From Aplectana chamaeleonis (Eukaryota; Nematoda; Chromadorea; Rhabditida; Cosmocercidae), in the NCBI GenBank assembly GCA_029168955.1, contig JAPDOI010001160.1:124001-188000 (forward strand): DNA of 64,000 bases. Direction: 5' to 3'. Made by a program: the position numbers and the translations under genes. How positions within the stretch are numbered: the stretch's first letter is position 1; the number at the start of each line of letters is the position of its first letter. The notes beneath the pieces were generated by a model. That model was not told where the DNA came from and searched no databases. It saw only the letters and a program-made list of their open reading frames with translations. Positions 1 through 10,746 of this stretch are shown one piece after another.

Positions 1-775
1 TTTCGGAAAATGACTGACATCACTAACAAACTACCGTATGTTAGGACGAGTCCGCAACCTCACCAGGTCCTACTTCCATTGCTGTAGACTATACACTGTT
101 TACTGAGTCTTAGAGTTTGAATAATGAGATTTAAAAAATGTGGTTCTAATAGACGCGGGCGTGTATTACGGCTTTATAAGTTGGACGTTCCCTGCTAAAA
201 GCAAATTGAAGATGTCAGCGTCTACTCAGGTCTCCGGAAAAAGTAACAAACCTTTTGTGGGCTCAATCTTTTCGAGTTTCTCGAAATAGCTGAAGCTTTC
301 GAGATCCTTGTTGCTCTCGATAATCAGGCGCCCTTTAATCTTCTTTATGTTACGCAGTTTCCCAATGTGCCTTGGTTTTTCTGCAACATGAGGTGCTGAT
401 TAATTGCTAATAGGTTATTCCTTCTACAGTACTGGCCATATCTTTCGCGTTTTGGGCGAAAAAGACGCAAAAACGCGTTTTTGTGCCCTTTTCTCATCAC
501 TCTTTTCAAGGAGGTCCATTCGAGAACCTGAAAAGATATTTGGAATCAGCATTGAGAGCTCTTTCTTTTGAGCCTTAACATGTCTTCTAACAAAGCATAT
601 AGGCATGACACAATCGATCGAGTGCGCGAGAAGCGAGGGCGGAGCTAGGGTAGGAGGATTGAATCTGTTTATATCACCATTGCGTATATTCTAGAGAAAC
701 ATTCCGGAGCAATTTTGACTGAATTAATGAGATATGAAATTTGATTTCCCCCATTTTCAAGTATCCTTATTTCGG
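1..775. other. No gene recognised
   Basis: Mixed-composition sequence. The only open segment of note is a 60-codon minus-strand frame at 424-606 with no recognisable motif and no convincing splice sites. I see no repeat shared with the rest of the window here. Confidence 0.5.
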
Positions 776-1000
776 TCACTTCCCGGGTCTCGTTCTCAGG
801 CTAACCATCGCTCCGAGCGGGACCGGAGAGCGACCGGAGCGGCGCTGTCTCTCCGCTCCGAGCGAAAATTAGCCATCTACTCGGGCCACAGCAACCGCTC
901 TCCGGGCGACAGCAGTACCGCTCGGAGCGATCTTCGGTCCCAGTTGGCACTGCGCTGGCTCTTTGGGCGAACGAGCCTAGCTTCACCGATGGCTTCTCTT
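776..1000. repeat. GC-rich inverted-repeat element, family K copy 1
   Basis: A GC-rich block in AT-rich surroundings. It contains ATCGCTCCGAGCGGGACCGG near 809 and a partly matching inverted segment (CGCTCGGAGCGAT) near 928. The same ATCGCT-CGAGCGGGACCGG core occurs inverted near 4,150-4,175, so this is a dispersed repeat and not a gene. The 125-codon plus-strand frame and the 107-codon minus-strand frame over it are most simply by-products of the GC-rich repeat and of a pyrimidine-rich tail at 1,015-1,110. Confidence 0.5.
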
Positions 1001-1198
1001 CGCGTATTTTTTTCGTTTCTGCTTCCCTATTTCGCCCTCTTTCTTCTTCCCTCTTCTCCCAGTCCTTTTCTTCCTCTCCTGTTTCCTCATTTTTCCCACT
1101 TTTTCCTTTAGTCTCGAGAATCAAATTCTTTTCTATCTAACGATGCTTTCCACTTGGTCAAAAGCCTGCTTGTTGGTGAAATTTATGCTACAAATTCA

Positions 1199-1828
1199 GT
1201 GTTAATCTTCAGTACTGTGCGCCTTCAAGTGCTTCCGTTTACTTTGAGGTTAACCACCAAACCTGCCATAGTTGACAGAATATCTGAGCCACCTTAGAAC
1301 TTGATGATAGCGTTTGCGAAAATTTTCGACAGAGCGTAATTATTGATTTTTAGCTGACCTTGTAATTCTGTAGCTTCGGTCTTTTCTGCCCCTTATTTGA
1401 GAGGTTTAGACCTCGAAGCTTCAAAGTTATGTATATTGGCCTAGTCCTTAATCAATTGTTTTTTTGTCAATTATTGATCGTTATTTTGAAAATCGATGAA
1501 AAAGGCGAGAATCGAAACTTCAAAAAAAAACGATCGGTGATTGTCGAAAAATACTATTGATTAAGGACTTAGCCATTATACATACCATTGGAGCTTCGAG
1601 GCCTAAACTTCTCGGATAAGTCAAAAAAACCGAAGCCGCAAAGTTACAAGATCAGCTAAAAATAATTAATTACGCTCTGTCGAAAATTTTCGCGAACGCT
1701 ATCATCTAGTTCTTAGATGGCTCAGAAATTCTGTTAACTATGGCAGATTTGGTGGTTTATTTCGAAGCAAATAGATTTAAAAATAGATTTTCTTTCAATG
1801 ATACACAGTACTGAAGATGGTGCGAAAC
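1199..1828. repeat. Foldback palindrome of about 620 bp
   Basis: Two arms of about 300 bp are imperfect reverse complements about a centre near 1,505. Outermost paired words are ATCTTCAGTACTGTG (near 1,206) and CACAGTACTGAAGAT (near 1,803). Further in, AAAATTTTCGACAGAGCGTAAT (1,319) pairs with ATTACGCTCTGTCGAAAATTTT (1,669), and GACCTCGAAGCTTC pairs with GGAGCTTCGAGGCC. There is no coding capacity. The structure is that of a non-autonomous foldback element or large palindromic MITE. The transposon family is unknown. Confidence 0.8.
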
Positions 1829-1829
1829 T

Positions 1830-2555
1830 AGTTCAGGGGGGCCACGTAGAATTCAAATGAGGGATGAATGATTCCGTTTTCGGAAATTGATCTAGGTATC
1901 ACATATCTGATAATTTTAAAAATTTTCATTTTCATAGCAGAATCTTTCAATTTCTATGGGTAATTCTTGAGTGCCCCCCCCCCAACTAGTCTAGCACTGT
2001 GAATAATAAAACTGAAAACAGTATATATTTCGCAAATGAGGCTTTGGCACAAAAGTAAGGTAGAGTTACATAGAAATAGTGCCCGAGTAGACAGGAATTT
2101 CGCGCGTGCAACGGGCCCGAGGACGGCTGTCGGCAGCTGGACACCCCTGCAGAAATATACAACCGTCAAGTCCGATGTGTCCGCAGCTACGGTCCACGTG
2201 CACCATACCATACGCGCATTTTTCAAAGTAGGAAGTCACTGGATAGGAAGTTGTTCTCAAGGATTTCTAGTGCAGAAGAGTTTTTTTTCACAACGGATCA
2301 TTATGAATTACTCTTGTGTCAACGTTTTAGGGAGGAAATGCTCAGATTATGACACATCTAACCTTGTAGTCAGCAAAGTGACTTTTTTTATCCTAAAGCG
2401 TTCAATACAGAAATTTGAGGCGCAGAGCCAAACAATGTAATCCATTTTTCAGACCTTGAAAATATTAGGGTGAAATGTTTTATATATTCAAGTACCAATC
2501 TTCAATGAGGGCCGATCGTAGAAACCCGAATTGGACTGCGAATTAGTAGAAATCC
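1830..2555. other. No gene recognised
   Basis: Contains a run of 10 C at 1,974-1,983 and a plus-strand frame of 134 codons (2,036-2,440) with no recognisable domain. A frame of this length in compositionally uneven DNA is not enough to call a gene. Confidence 0.5.
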
Positions 2556-2695
2556 AGATTGGACGGTGCAGCCTTCGGCTGCACCGTCCGGCAGGGGAGG
2601 AAAACCCCGGGTGTGGGCTAATTTTTTACCCTAGCGATTCCGGGAGGTGCGAATCAGGAGAAATCTAGATTGGACGGTGCAGCTTTGTACTTAAT
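2556..2695 (+). repeat. Dispersed solo copy of the 113-bp hairpin satellite
   Basis: It contains GGTGCAGCCTTCGGCTGCAC (2,566-2,585), followed by a GGCAGGGGAGG and CCCCGGGTGTGGGC stretch in the same order as in the tandem units at 27-30.6 kb. A second truncated start (GGACGGTGCAGC) lies near 2,674. The unit is diverged from the array, so it could be an ancestral dispersed form or an old escapee. Confidence 0.8.
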
Positions 2696-3578
2696 AAGGG
2701 TTATAAACACTGAATAAAAAAACGTCCCTCCAGCTTCTCTATTCTTCCAGCCTTCAAGGCATGATCGATGTCATATCTTTGATGTTTCGCCGTTTCTTCC
2801 ACTCTTCTATAGTCTTGAATCTTCTGCTTGGTGTAAATGATAAGGGTAAGAAATAGTGATTCCATGAAAAATTATCATAAATGATATTTCGATTATTCCC
2901 TGGCATCGAATCAGGATTTTGTCACCCTAATCAGCACTGAAACCTCCTAAAAACACTATTTTCCTCCGTAACCACGCAAAAGAAACAAAAAACAATAGAA
3001 GAGAAAGCAGGAAAAACGAGGAAAACACAAAAAAATGAGAAAAACCGGCGATCATCACACGGCCTCAATTAAAAATTTTTGCGCGTGAATGGCGCGTTTC
3101 GTTGTTGCCTGCAGACAGTGCTTCTTAGTTGACGGATGTACGTTTCTGCGGAGGTGTCTATTTGGAAATATCCCCCGAGGACGGCACGGGTCCATGGTAC
3201 TGATAATATTAGTGACAGCCGCTATTACCGCTGAGCGCTGCCCAGCAGTAGCGGCTGTCAGTAATATTATCGATGTCATGGTTAGCCTAATGCCAAACGC
3301 ACACTGTGATTACTCTAAATAGTCTACCGGGGTAACTAGGCCATACGACCCTAGATTAGGAGATTACCCCTCGCAAGATTGGAACATGTTGAGAACTAAC
3401 ATTGCGAGTAGGAAGTGGGTGAGATAGCAGTATTCGGGTTTCGGTGTGCTGTGCGTGCCGGCCTTCTATCAAAACGTGTCTTTCTCAAAACTTGTGTGAG
3501 CGTGAATAAAACTTACAAAATAGGCAACTGATCGAGATGGACAAGGAAGGCTCCGCATGGCGATTACGCCGCCTATGG
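2696..3578. other. No gene; one perfect-arm hairpin
   Basis: The stretch is AT-rich and non-coding as far as I can read. A hairpin at 3,199-3,274 pairs CTGATAATATTAGTGACAGCC with its inverted copy (GGCTGTCAGTAATATTATC) around a GC-rich loop near 3,235. It probably marks another small palindromic element. Confidence 0.5.
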
Positions 3579-3579
3579 A

Positions 3580-3832
3580 GCGTTACTGATTTTTCCGTAA
3601 TGCGGCTCACGCTTCATAGGATGCGCGACTCAGTATCCAAAACGCGGAGCACGCATCTCATGGTGCGCGACTCGTTTTCCATGACGCGCTGTACGCTTCT
3701 CGTAAAGCGCGACTCATTTTGAATAACGTGTAGCACGCTTTTTATGAGTCGTCGGCCATTTGCAATGACGCGGCACACACTTCGCATTGATGGCTACTCG
3801 TTTTCCGTGACCCGACGCAAGTTTCCCATAAA
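3580..3832 (+). repeat. Degenerate 42-bp minisatellite
   Basis: About six copies of a 42-bp unit. The landmarks GCGCGACTC, TTTCC, ATGACGCG and CACGCTTCTCAT recur every 42 bp. In the plus frame each unit reads as a 14-residue repeat of the type RDSFSMTRCTLLVK. One unit carries a stop and others have drifted, so I do not call it a gene. The period equals that of the large array at 49-55 kb, but the sequence is unrelated. Confidence 0.75.
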
Positions 3833-4045
3833 ACACTCTCTACCTCTTCACAATGCTACACGCACCACTAACCCCGCCCACATTTTGCCATGCGGAGATT
3901 CGATCATAGAGGATAAGTACGGAGGATCGCCGAGGCTTTGGAAAGCGTAAATACTACAATTTGCAGTGGGATTTCATGCTGGGTCCCTGATTGCAGTGTA
4001 CCAAGTGACGATCTGGCTAACACTGCTCGCACTGCTGTCGCCCCG

Positions 4046-4195
4046 AGAGCGACCGGACAGCGGCCGAGGGGCGAATTGGCACCAGACAGAGACCGCGGTG
4101 CCAGTTGGCCCCTCGGCCGCTGTCCGGGCGATGACGTCATAATTGTGAGGAGCCGGTCCCGCTCGTAGCGATGGTTTGCCTGAGTTATCGTCTCA
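4046..4195. repeat. Hairpin element, family K copy 2
   Basis: Arms of about 36 bp (GACAGCGGCCGAGGGGC at about 4,058, and GCCCCTCGGCCGCTGTC at about 4,108) flank a loop of about 14 bp. To the right lies CGGTCCCGCTCGTAGCGAT, the inverted core of the repeat at 776-1000. Confidence 0.7.
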
Positions 4196-4198
4196 AGG

Positions 4199-4885
4199 GG
4201 GACCAATCAACGTGAGACTGGGCGAATTACCTTTTTATGATCCTCTTCCAATTAAGTATTGCAACAACCAAACCCGGAGGACTCGATTTTTCACCACCCT
4301 CGGATGTGCTAATACAGATTTTTTCGCTCTCTCGACGCCTCGACAGACACAATCATGCTCCTTTTCTGGAGCGCAAAACGTCCGAGACTACAGATAACGT
4401 CGGCATGGATCGTGAAGTGACTTTGCGTTTACTGTTGAAGGTTGGCGCAAACTCGGTGCCATATGCTATATCATAGGTGCACCGAGTTTGCGCCAACCTT
4501 CAACAGTGAACGCAAAGTCCCTTCACAATCCATGCCGTTGTTACGCTCAGCACAGACTTCCTCAAAGGAAAACAACCAGTTAGGCGCATTCCCAGCCTAG
4601 CTGCACCCCGGTGATTTCGGCTCAAAACGACCAAAATCACAAACGTCCCGTTCTCGGCTCAAACGGGACCAATCAACCTGAGACTAGGCCAGTAACCTTT
4701 TCATTTTATGCTCTTCCAAATATGTACTAAAGCAGCCCAATCCAGATATCTCGATTTTTCACCAACTTCAGATGATCGAAAACAGCGTTTCTTCGCCTGT
4801 GAGCGCCCCGGCAGACACAATCATCGTCCTGCGATCGGCAGCAAAAGGTCTGCGATCACAACTGCACTCAGTTCAGACTTCTTTG
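4199..4885 (+). repeat. Pair of direct repeats flanking a palindrome
   Basis: Segments 4,199-4,400 and about 4,668-4,870 are diverged direct copies: both contain GACCAATCAAC-TGAGACT, then CTCTTCCAA, CTCGATTTTTCACCA and CAGACACAATCAT in the same order. Palindrome P1 (4,401-4,536) and about 130 bp of unrelated sequence lie between them. The layout suggests a larger element with duplicated ends, or insertion into a repeat. Confidence 0.65.
4401..4536. repeat. Palindromic MITE P1
   Basis: Nearly perfect arms of about 60 bp, including GTTGGCGCAAACTCGGTGC and its reverse complement, around a short AT-rich centre (CATATGCTATATCATAG). The outer ends are CGGCATGGATCGTGAAG and the inverse. The same element recurs at 19,637-19,770 and, as partial copies, near 20,395-20,460 and 49,405-49,460. 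Confidence 0.85.
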
Positions 4886-4998
4886 AAGGCAGCATGCACG
4901 CTCGTAAAAGTAGCTTAGACAACTACGGAAATGGAATGGTATGGCACAGAATAAAACGCCTACGCATTTTGAAGCATCAAAAACGGTCCACAAGCGCT

Positions 4999-6222
4999 AC
5001 AGCGTGGTCCATACCCGGGGTAGCGAAGCCCGGACAATGGAAGATTGATAAAGAATTGTGGCTCTGGGCAGATGATGTGCGAATGACGGTCCAAGAGAAG
5101 AGGAATGTGTACCACACTTTCTTAGCTAATAAGACGGCTGCTAACGGGCAGAAATACCGTGATGCGAAAAAGTCTGCCGAAAGGACCGTTGCGATAGCCA
5201 AGGCGGCGCACTACGGAGACCTGTATGAGAAGCTGGATACGCGTGACGGTGAACGTCTTGTGTACCGACTTGCGAAGTCCCGTCAGCGTGGTACCAAAGA
5301 CATCAAGAAGTTGCACGGTGTGAATGACGATCATGATCAGCTGCTTGTGGACTCTGGTAAGGTGATGAGAAAGTGGCGCAAATATTTCGAGGAAATCTCG
5401 AAGGAAGAATTCCTCCATCCTCTTATCCCTGAACACCCACCTACAAGCGGTCCTGTCCAGCCTATCACCACTGAAGAAGTAAAGATGGCGTTGGGACGTA
5501 TGGGGCCCTGGAAGGTGACGGGGCCAGAAGATCTGGCGGCAGAGATGTGGAAATCACGATGCTGGGATTCCACTGAATGGCTTGCTTATTTAGTCAACCG
5601 GGTCGTAGCAGAAAAGAAAGCGCCAGAGGACTGGCAACGAAGCACGACCATTCCGATTTGGAAGAAGAAAGAGGATCCAGCGGATTGTGCGAACTACCGT
5701 CCAATACTTTACTGTCTCACACCATGAAAATGTTTGAGCGCATTATCGAACGTCTATTCCGTGAAATCGTCGAGATCACGAACAAACAGTGTGGCTTTGT
5801 TACCAACTGTGGCACGACGGACGCCATCAACGCTGCACTACTGGTTGAGAGACACATCGCGAAAAACAGCAGCCGCTCCATCTTGCTTTCCTCGATTCAG
5901 CGAAGCATGTTGATCGAGTTCCGCATGAAGTGATCAGGTTTGCATTACGGCGGCACGGTGTCCCTGAAGAGCTCATAGACTGGGTCAAGGTTCTCTCAAC
6001 TGATCCAAGAAGGGGTCCGAGCTGCTGCTGGAGCTTCGGCCGAATTTCTCATCTCCTTTGGCTCCGTTGTCGCATACCAGGGATCTGCTTTGTCTCCCCT
6101 CCTATTTGTCATCGTTATGGATACTATTGCAAGAGACCTGCAGAGACCAGAGCCATAGACGCTTTTGTACGTGGATGATGTGATGCTCGCAGCTGAACGT
6201 AAATTGAATCTCGAGCGACAGG
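4999..6222 (+). pseudogene. RTE-clade LINE reverse transcriptase, frameshifted fragment
   Basis: This is part of the ORF2 protein of a non-LTR retrotransposon of the RTE clade, which copies its RNA into DNA at a nicked target. Visible in order are a linker with KPGQWKIDKELWLW and YRLAKSRQRGTKDI, the block STTIPIWKKKEDPADCANYR ending near 5,702, then SHTMKMFERIIERL and QCGFVTNCGTTDAI in the next frame. Motif A (AFLDSAKHVDRVPHE, third frame, near 5,890) retains the catalytic Asp. It is followed by HGVPEELIDWVKVL, GSALSPLLFVIVMD, and the YVDD form of the active-site box near 6,175. At least three frameshifts (near 5,703, 5,880 and 6,010) and an in-frame TAG just before the YVDD box inactivate it. 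The endonuclease domain and the C-terminal third are missing. Established knowledge: RTE elements of this type are very common in strongylid nematodes. Confidence 0.92.
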
Positions 6223-6518
6223 CTTCGCCTTCGATTATGGTGCAATCTACAGAATGCTTAGTAATATTACGCAACCGCGCAATCGCCCTTTTCCGTTACC
6301 CTGGACTTTACTTGAATGGAATTTTTCAAAGGTTTTAAAAAACTTTATAGCGGAAAAACTATTATATTTCCATAATCAGATAAACTCAAAAAGGCGTTGG
6401 AAACATTCAGTTGAAGAAGCTTTTGATAAGCATGAAATTGATGCACCTTCTGCCCGACTGCCGCCTTGGAGGAGCAGAAAATAAGGTTGAAAAAACGATC
6501 AAGAAAAAGCGGCCTTCC

Positions 6519-6803
6519 TACTGTGCTTATCTGGGCCAAATTCCGTTCCGCAATTGCGTCTCGACACGCTTTGCGGCTGCACGCTCCCGAGTCAGAAGAG
6601 CTTCCAGCGCCGCTGCCGCCGATCTGCTGACTGTAGGTGGGTTTTGGAAACTGGAAACTAAGAAAAATTGAAAGGAAATTGTATAAAAAAAGTCACATCG
6701 AGTCGGCTTTGGCGCTGGAAACCCGACTGACTCGAGCGCGTGCGGCCGCGAAGCGTGTAAAAACGCATTTGCGGACCGGAATTTGGCCCAGATAAGCACA
6801 GTA
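6519..6803. repeat. Inverted-repeat MITE, about 285 bp
   Basis: Terminal arms of about 90 bp: TACTGTGCTTATCTGGGCCA at the left end and its inverse ending in AAGCACAGTA at the right. They continue inward through a matching GC-rich segment (ACTCGAGCGCG and its partner CGAGTCAG). There is no coding capacity of its own; the frames on both strands mirror each other because of the palindrome. Confidence 0.85.
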
Positions 6804-7284
6804 CACAACTTTTTCAGAGGGCATCTTCTTCACTTTCTCGCTCTACATACATGGATGAACTTGTTTTTATTTCTTTCGCAGTAAAACCGAACCGCTGGGT
6901 TGGTGTCCGTCAAGGCACCACCAGTGACACTGGATCTGAATCGACGATTGTGTATAAGGCAATTTAGAGTGATTTTGATTTCAAAACGAGAAAACGTAAA
7001 CTAAAACGGGAAAACGATCCTTTTCCTACTGCACGAGGTGTGGAGAAGGCCATTTCTATTTAAAACTCCAAAGGAGCGTGATCTGCTCTGTTTATTTTGT
7101 GAAAATTAAGGAAGAGGAACAATCTAGTGTAAAGGCAAGACATCAACATTAAGGTAGATCACGGACGAGTTTTTTTTCGAATAAAAAAACTCGTCCTGAA
7201 CAGTGTATGCCCCAATCACAATGGTCCGATTGGTCGCCGTGACTCATGGATAGCTATGACTCACTGAGATCTCAAAATTTCTTT
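6804..7284. other. No gene; one hairpin
   Basis: Non-coding as far as I can see. A perfect hairpin at about 7,163-7,196 pairs GGACGAGTTTTTTT with AAAAAAACTCGTCC across a 6-base loop. It resembles an intrinsic terminator in shape, but in a eukaryotic context it is more likely a small palindromic insertion. Confidence 0.45.
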
Positions 7285-8326
7285 GAGACGCTATTCATGC
7301 TTCTCAACGCCAGCGCAGTACGCGCGTGACGCGTGGGCGTGGAGCTAGAGTATGAATACTTTTTACGCACGTCACGCACCTGCGGAGACTATGAATACAC
7401 CAGCTGCGACGCCATGGCGAGCGGAAAAAAGGCATTACCTTTACCGAGCAAAAAAACATCTGTACACATGGAATTAATTATCATGAAACAGAATGAAACT
7501 GATGTTGGATTGGTAATGAAAATGATGAAAAATTTGTTACGGCCGTCGCCGCCAGCTTTCGGCTTGAGGTGTGATGCATCACGAAGGGGGGAGGGGGGGG
7601 TCGGACCCCTCGACATTCGGTGGGATGGGGGGTCGAACCTTCGGTCAACCAAGAACCAAGATGTATGTACTTCTATCAGGGCGGGGGGGATGGGGGGGGG
7701 GTTGGGAGCCATACCATTAATATAAAAAAAGGCGGCAAACAGAGACGGCAAAATGAGATCACAATAAGAGGTTAAAATAAAACTGGAGATCATACTGAGA
7801 GAGCAACCCTTTGAAGCGCTGTTCGGCTTAGAGCTTCGTCCATGAAATTTTGAGTGCGTTTTCACATCCGGATAGCCAATTACTTGATATGGTTTTCATG
7901 CCCGAAACCGCACCTATGTGCCCTCAGGCCACTAATGATGTTCAGCCATTGAACAAACATTTGGTGTCATTGTCGCAGGAGAGTTGTTTTGTCTGTTTTC
8001 GTGGAAAACATTCATTTCATTATTAAGATCAATTGATACAATCGATGCATCAAGGTAGTCTTGATCTAAAAATTCGTTCACTGTAAAAAATTACGAGGTG
8101 AGTATCCGCCCCCCCCCCCCCTCGGTCGTCGACATCACTTTTTCCCAGGGTGGGGGGTCGGACCAATGTTGGGTTGTATCACACCTCGCGCCGTAGCCTG
8201 GTCGCCGCCATGGCAAAGCGGGCGTGGCGTCAAGCCATTCATACTACAGCGCCAGGCCTGCGCGTCACGCGAGTGTCGCGCTGGCGTTGAGAAGTATGAA
8301 CAGCGCCAGGCAATTTCGAGTCTCTG
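7285..8326. repeat. Element of about 1.04 kb with inverted ends
   Basis: The left end (TTCTCAACGCCAGCGC near 7,300, then CGCGTGACGC) is the inverse of the right end (GCGTCACGCG, GCGCTGGCGTTGAGAA near 8,288). Matching outer words (GAGACGCTATTCATG and CATAC-GTTCATA) and CGCCATGGC-AGCG also pair. The interior holds G-runs and C-runs at 7,587-7,600, 7,680-7,702 and 8,109-8,122, and no domain. The 130- and 158-codon overlapping frames inside are not supported as genes. Confidence 0.65.
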
Positions 8327-9410
8327 CCTGCTCTATAATTACGTACCGAATGACCTGAATTTACGCCAAGAATTCATGTCACGCTCTTTGAAGGACCTTG
8401 ACAAACAGTTCTAGAATACTTGTTGTTGATTTTTGTCTCAGTCTTTCTACGTAAATAAAATAAAACTCGTGGTGGATAAAATTGTAAATAACTGAAAGAC
8501 TCAATTAAGAAATTTCCCCAATCAAAAAATACTATTTTTCCAAATAACTCGTACAGTCTTATTTGGAGTAAATTATAGATATCCGTCGCAACAGAACCGA
8601 ACGTTGGTCTCGTGTTCATAATCAAATTTTATGAATCCTGAAATCTTCACTATAAAAAGAATTCGAGATTTTTTCGTTTCTTGTGGACCTCCGTTTAACA
8701 CGTCGACAAGTGCCGGAAAATAGACAATAACCTAAGAACAATTCGAACCAAATGGTATATGAGGATTCCAAAGATACGGACGAATCTCCTAAGTGAGAAT
8801 CGTATGAAAATTTTGCGCAGCAAATGATTACGAAACTCCCGCCTGAAAGGGTCATTGCTGCTGGATTTCAAAATAGCCTTCTGTAGAGCTGTCCGTCGAC
8901 CCCGAGAGCCGTACATATCTCGATTTGAAATTCTGTAGGCATCCAAGTATATCAGCATTGAGCTTCAGCAAACAGAGGTGAAATGTGGTCGCCAGGCCAA
9001 TGAAATGTTCAGTAGGCCGTCGGCCCCTGTTCAACAGCATCCCGGCACTCGCGCGCGTAGCATTGCTTGATCGTCAGCGATGACTCATTTTGGGCGGAAC
9101 GACGGCCTGTAGACAACGGCGAATATCTGAGTTGGTCCTAGCACTCCGAATCTAGAAAAGGGTTTGAAAAGGAAAAGAAGACATGCATATTTTTCATTGC
9201 CTTTAAGTGGATGAACATCGAACAAGAGGGAGTTTTACCGTTGTCTTAATTCCGGTTTCCGCACCATTCTCTGACAACCGAAAACTACAAGGCCTCAAAT
9301 ACTGCATAAATCGGATATGGGCCATACCTGAAGCGAGCGCGGACCGCAGTCAGTATTTTTAGCGGTTTCATTTTAGCAATAATGCAGAACGAATGGTCAA
9401 TTCAACTCAC
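8327..9410. other. No gene recognised; probable intron or intergenic DNA
   Basis: AT-rich DNA with several short minus-strand frames that lack recognisable motifs. If the minus-strand gene represented by the exon at 9,411-9,631 continues, its next exon should lie here or further left. I found no acceptor and frame that I trust. Confidence 0.4.
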
Positions 9411-9631
9411 GTTTCCAGCCTGTAATGTTTAGATCTCCATGGACAAATGCGCATATGTCCAAATTTTTTAGGTACTTCTCTGTTACGTATCCACCAATAC
9501 AGTGATCTTCTGCAAAGCTCACAAGGGAAGGATCATCACAAGCCGCGGCCATTCCAAATGAAATATGCGTTTCTAGGATCAATTTCCAACGTAGAATTCG
9601 AATTTTTACTATGTAGCTGCGGAACGCTTCT
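9411..9631 (-). CDS. Internal exon of unidentified minus-strand gene
   Basis: Read on the minus strand, an acceptor (CCGTTCAG) at about 9,632 and a donor (GTGAGTTG) at about 9,410 bracket 221 nt that stay open in one frame. The exon starts with one base and ends with one base of split codons. The product segment begins EAFRSYIVKIRILRWK, has cysteines in AACDDPSL and EDHCIGGY, and ends HGDLNITGWK. The preceding exon (12,971-13,138) ends with two bases of a codon, and the joined codon is AGA (Arg), so the two exons are phase-compatible. I do not recognise the family. The intron between them (3.3 kb) carries at least three repeat insertions. Function unknown. Confidence 0.5.
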
Positions 9632-9824
9632 CTGAACGGTGGTATATGTGTTTTTAGCGCTTCACTCCTGGACTAACGTGTAATCCATAAGTCTTCGACG
9701 CCTGCTGAGATACACTGATGTGATTTCTAAACCAGGAATCATCCCATAGTGTGTTGTAACGCCGAAACATCTTGCGCTGATGAATGAGGCGACTCGTTTT
9801 CATAAACAAATTTAGCGCCCCTCA

Positions 9825-9905
9825 ATCCGTGACCGATTGGCGAAGTGATAGTGGGTACTGCAGTGAGGAGTGAGATCACGGGTTCGAATCTATGTCGCAT
9901 AAGTG
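9825..9905 (+). other. tRNA-promoter-like segment (SINE or tRNA relic)
   Basis: TGGCGAAGTGATAG (near 9,837) resembles a pol III A box, and GGTTCGAATC (9,891-9,900) matches the B-box core, about 40 bases apart. I cannot pair an acceptor stem or a proper T stem, so this is not a functional tRNA gene. It could be the head of an old tRNA-derived SINE. Confidence 0.3.
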
Positions 9906-10252
9906 GTTTCTGCAGTCTTTTAAAATACACGGTTTGATCACTCGAAGTGTAGAGGATTAGCAGTTTTTTTGTGCGAGCTTTTGCAAGACTATGAATCGAG
10001 AATGTCTGATCCCCGCGGCTGGTGTTTTACCGTGAAAATAATTGAAATTGCAACAAGTTTATAGCCACGAGCGCATGTGGTAATTGTGCACAAATTGTTC
10101 GAAACGAAGGATCTTCTCACAATGAGAACAACGAATGAAGTGGACTCTCGGACAATCATTTCACGATGATTTCCATCCCCAAGTTTTTCCACATAAAACA
10201 ATGCGTTGGCCTCCAAGTGTTACCAAAATTATGAAGAAGCGGCGAGAAACGC

Positions 10253-10746
10253 ATTAAAGGCAGTGTCCACGATTAAAACCATGTCTGATTTTTTGGTGGA
10301 GATAGTTAACTGCGGGGCCTAGCGCAACCCTAACGTTGAAAAAGCTAAGAAAATTGAGCTTGGAACGGTCCCCTACGGCCCCAAAGTTGGACACCCGTCA
10401 GCTTGTCACACCCAGATGCACCTTCACGCCCACCGATGTGAACAAATGAATGCTCGAGATTGTGAGATGAGCTATGGTTTCCGATTAATAGCCCCAAACT
10501 TCCCTTCATTCTCAACTTCTCTCTTTGCTCAGGTCAGCTCGCATACATTGGCTGCAAAAGACGGACGTTACAAGCCTCGGACAACTCGTCCACCATGTTT
10601 CCTTGGCTCAACTTTTGAGGGACCACAACTCCGCTCCCAGAAGGTCTTGTACGATTCCAAAAACATCATTGGAATCAGCATGGAACCTTCTTCAAGATAG
10701 GCCAAAAAGCAGAAAAACGGTTCTTATCGTGGTCACTGCCTTTAAA
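10253..10746 (+). repeat. MITE family A, copy 1 (about 494 bp)
   Basis: The left end TTAAAGGCAGTGTCCACGAT and the right end TCGTGGTCACTGCCTTTAA are inverse. The interior matches the elements at 24,600-24,850 and, inverted, 26,341-26,833 (shared words GGACAACTCGTCCACCATG and GGTCTTGTACGATTCCA). Non-coding. It lies in the presumed large intron between the exons at 12,971 and 9,631. Confidence 0.85.

Noticed and set aside
734..1124. 125- and 107-codon overlapping frames on opposite strands
   Set aside because: They coincide with a GC-rich inverted-repeat element and a pyrimidine-rich tract and carry no motif.
7163..7196. Rho-independent terminator-like hairpin with T-run
   Set aside because: There is no bacterial gene context; the T-run is inside the stem.
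9411..9631. Phosphotransferase-type HGDL motif in VHGDLNITGW
   Set aside because: The residues that should follow in the kinase-like family (an Asn a few positions on in an N-x-L/H context) and flanking motifs are missing. Four residues are not enough.
9825..9905. Functional tRNA gene
   Set aside because: A- and B-box-like words exist, but no acceptor stem or T stem can be paired, so only a relic or SINE head is plausible.
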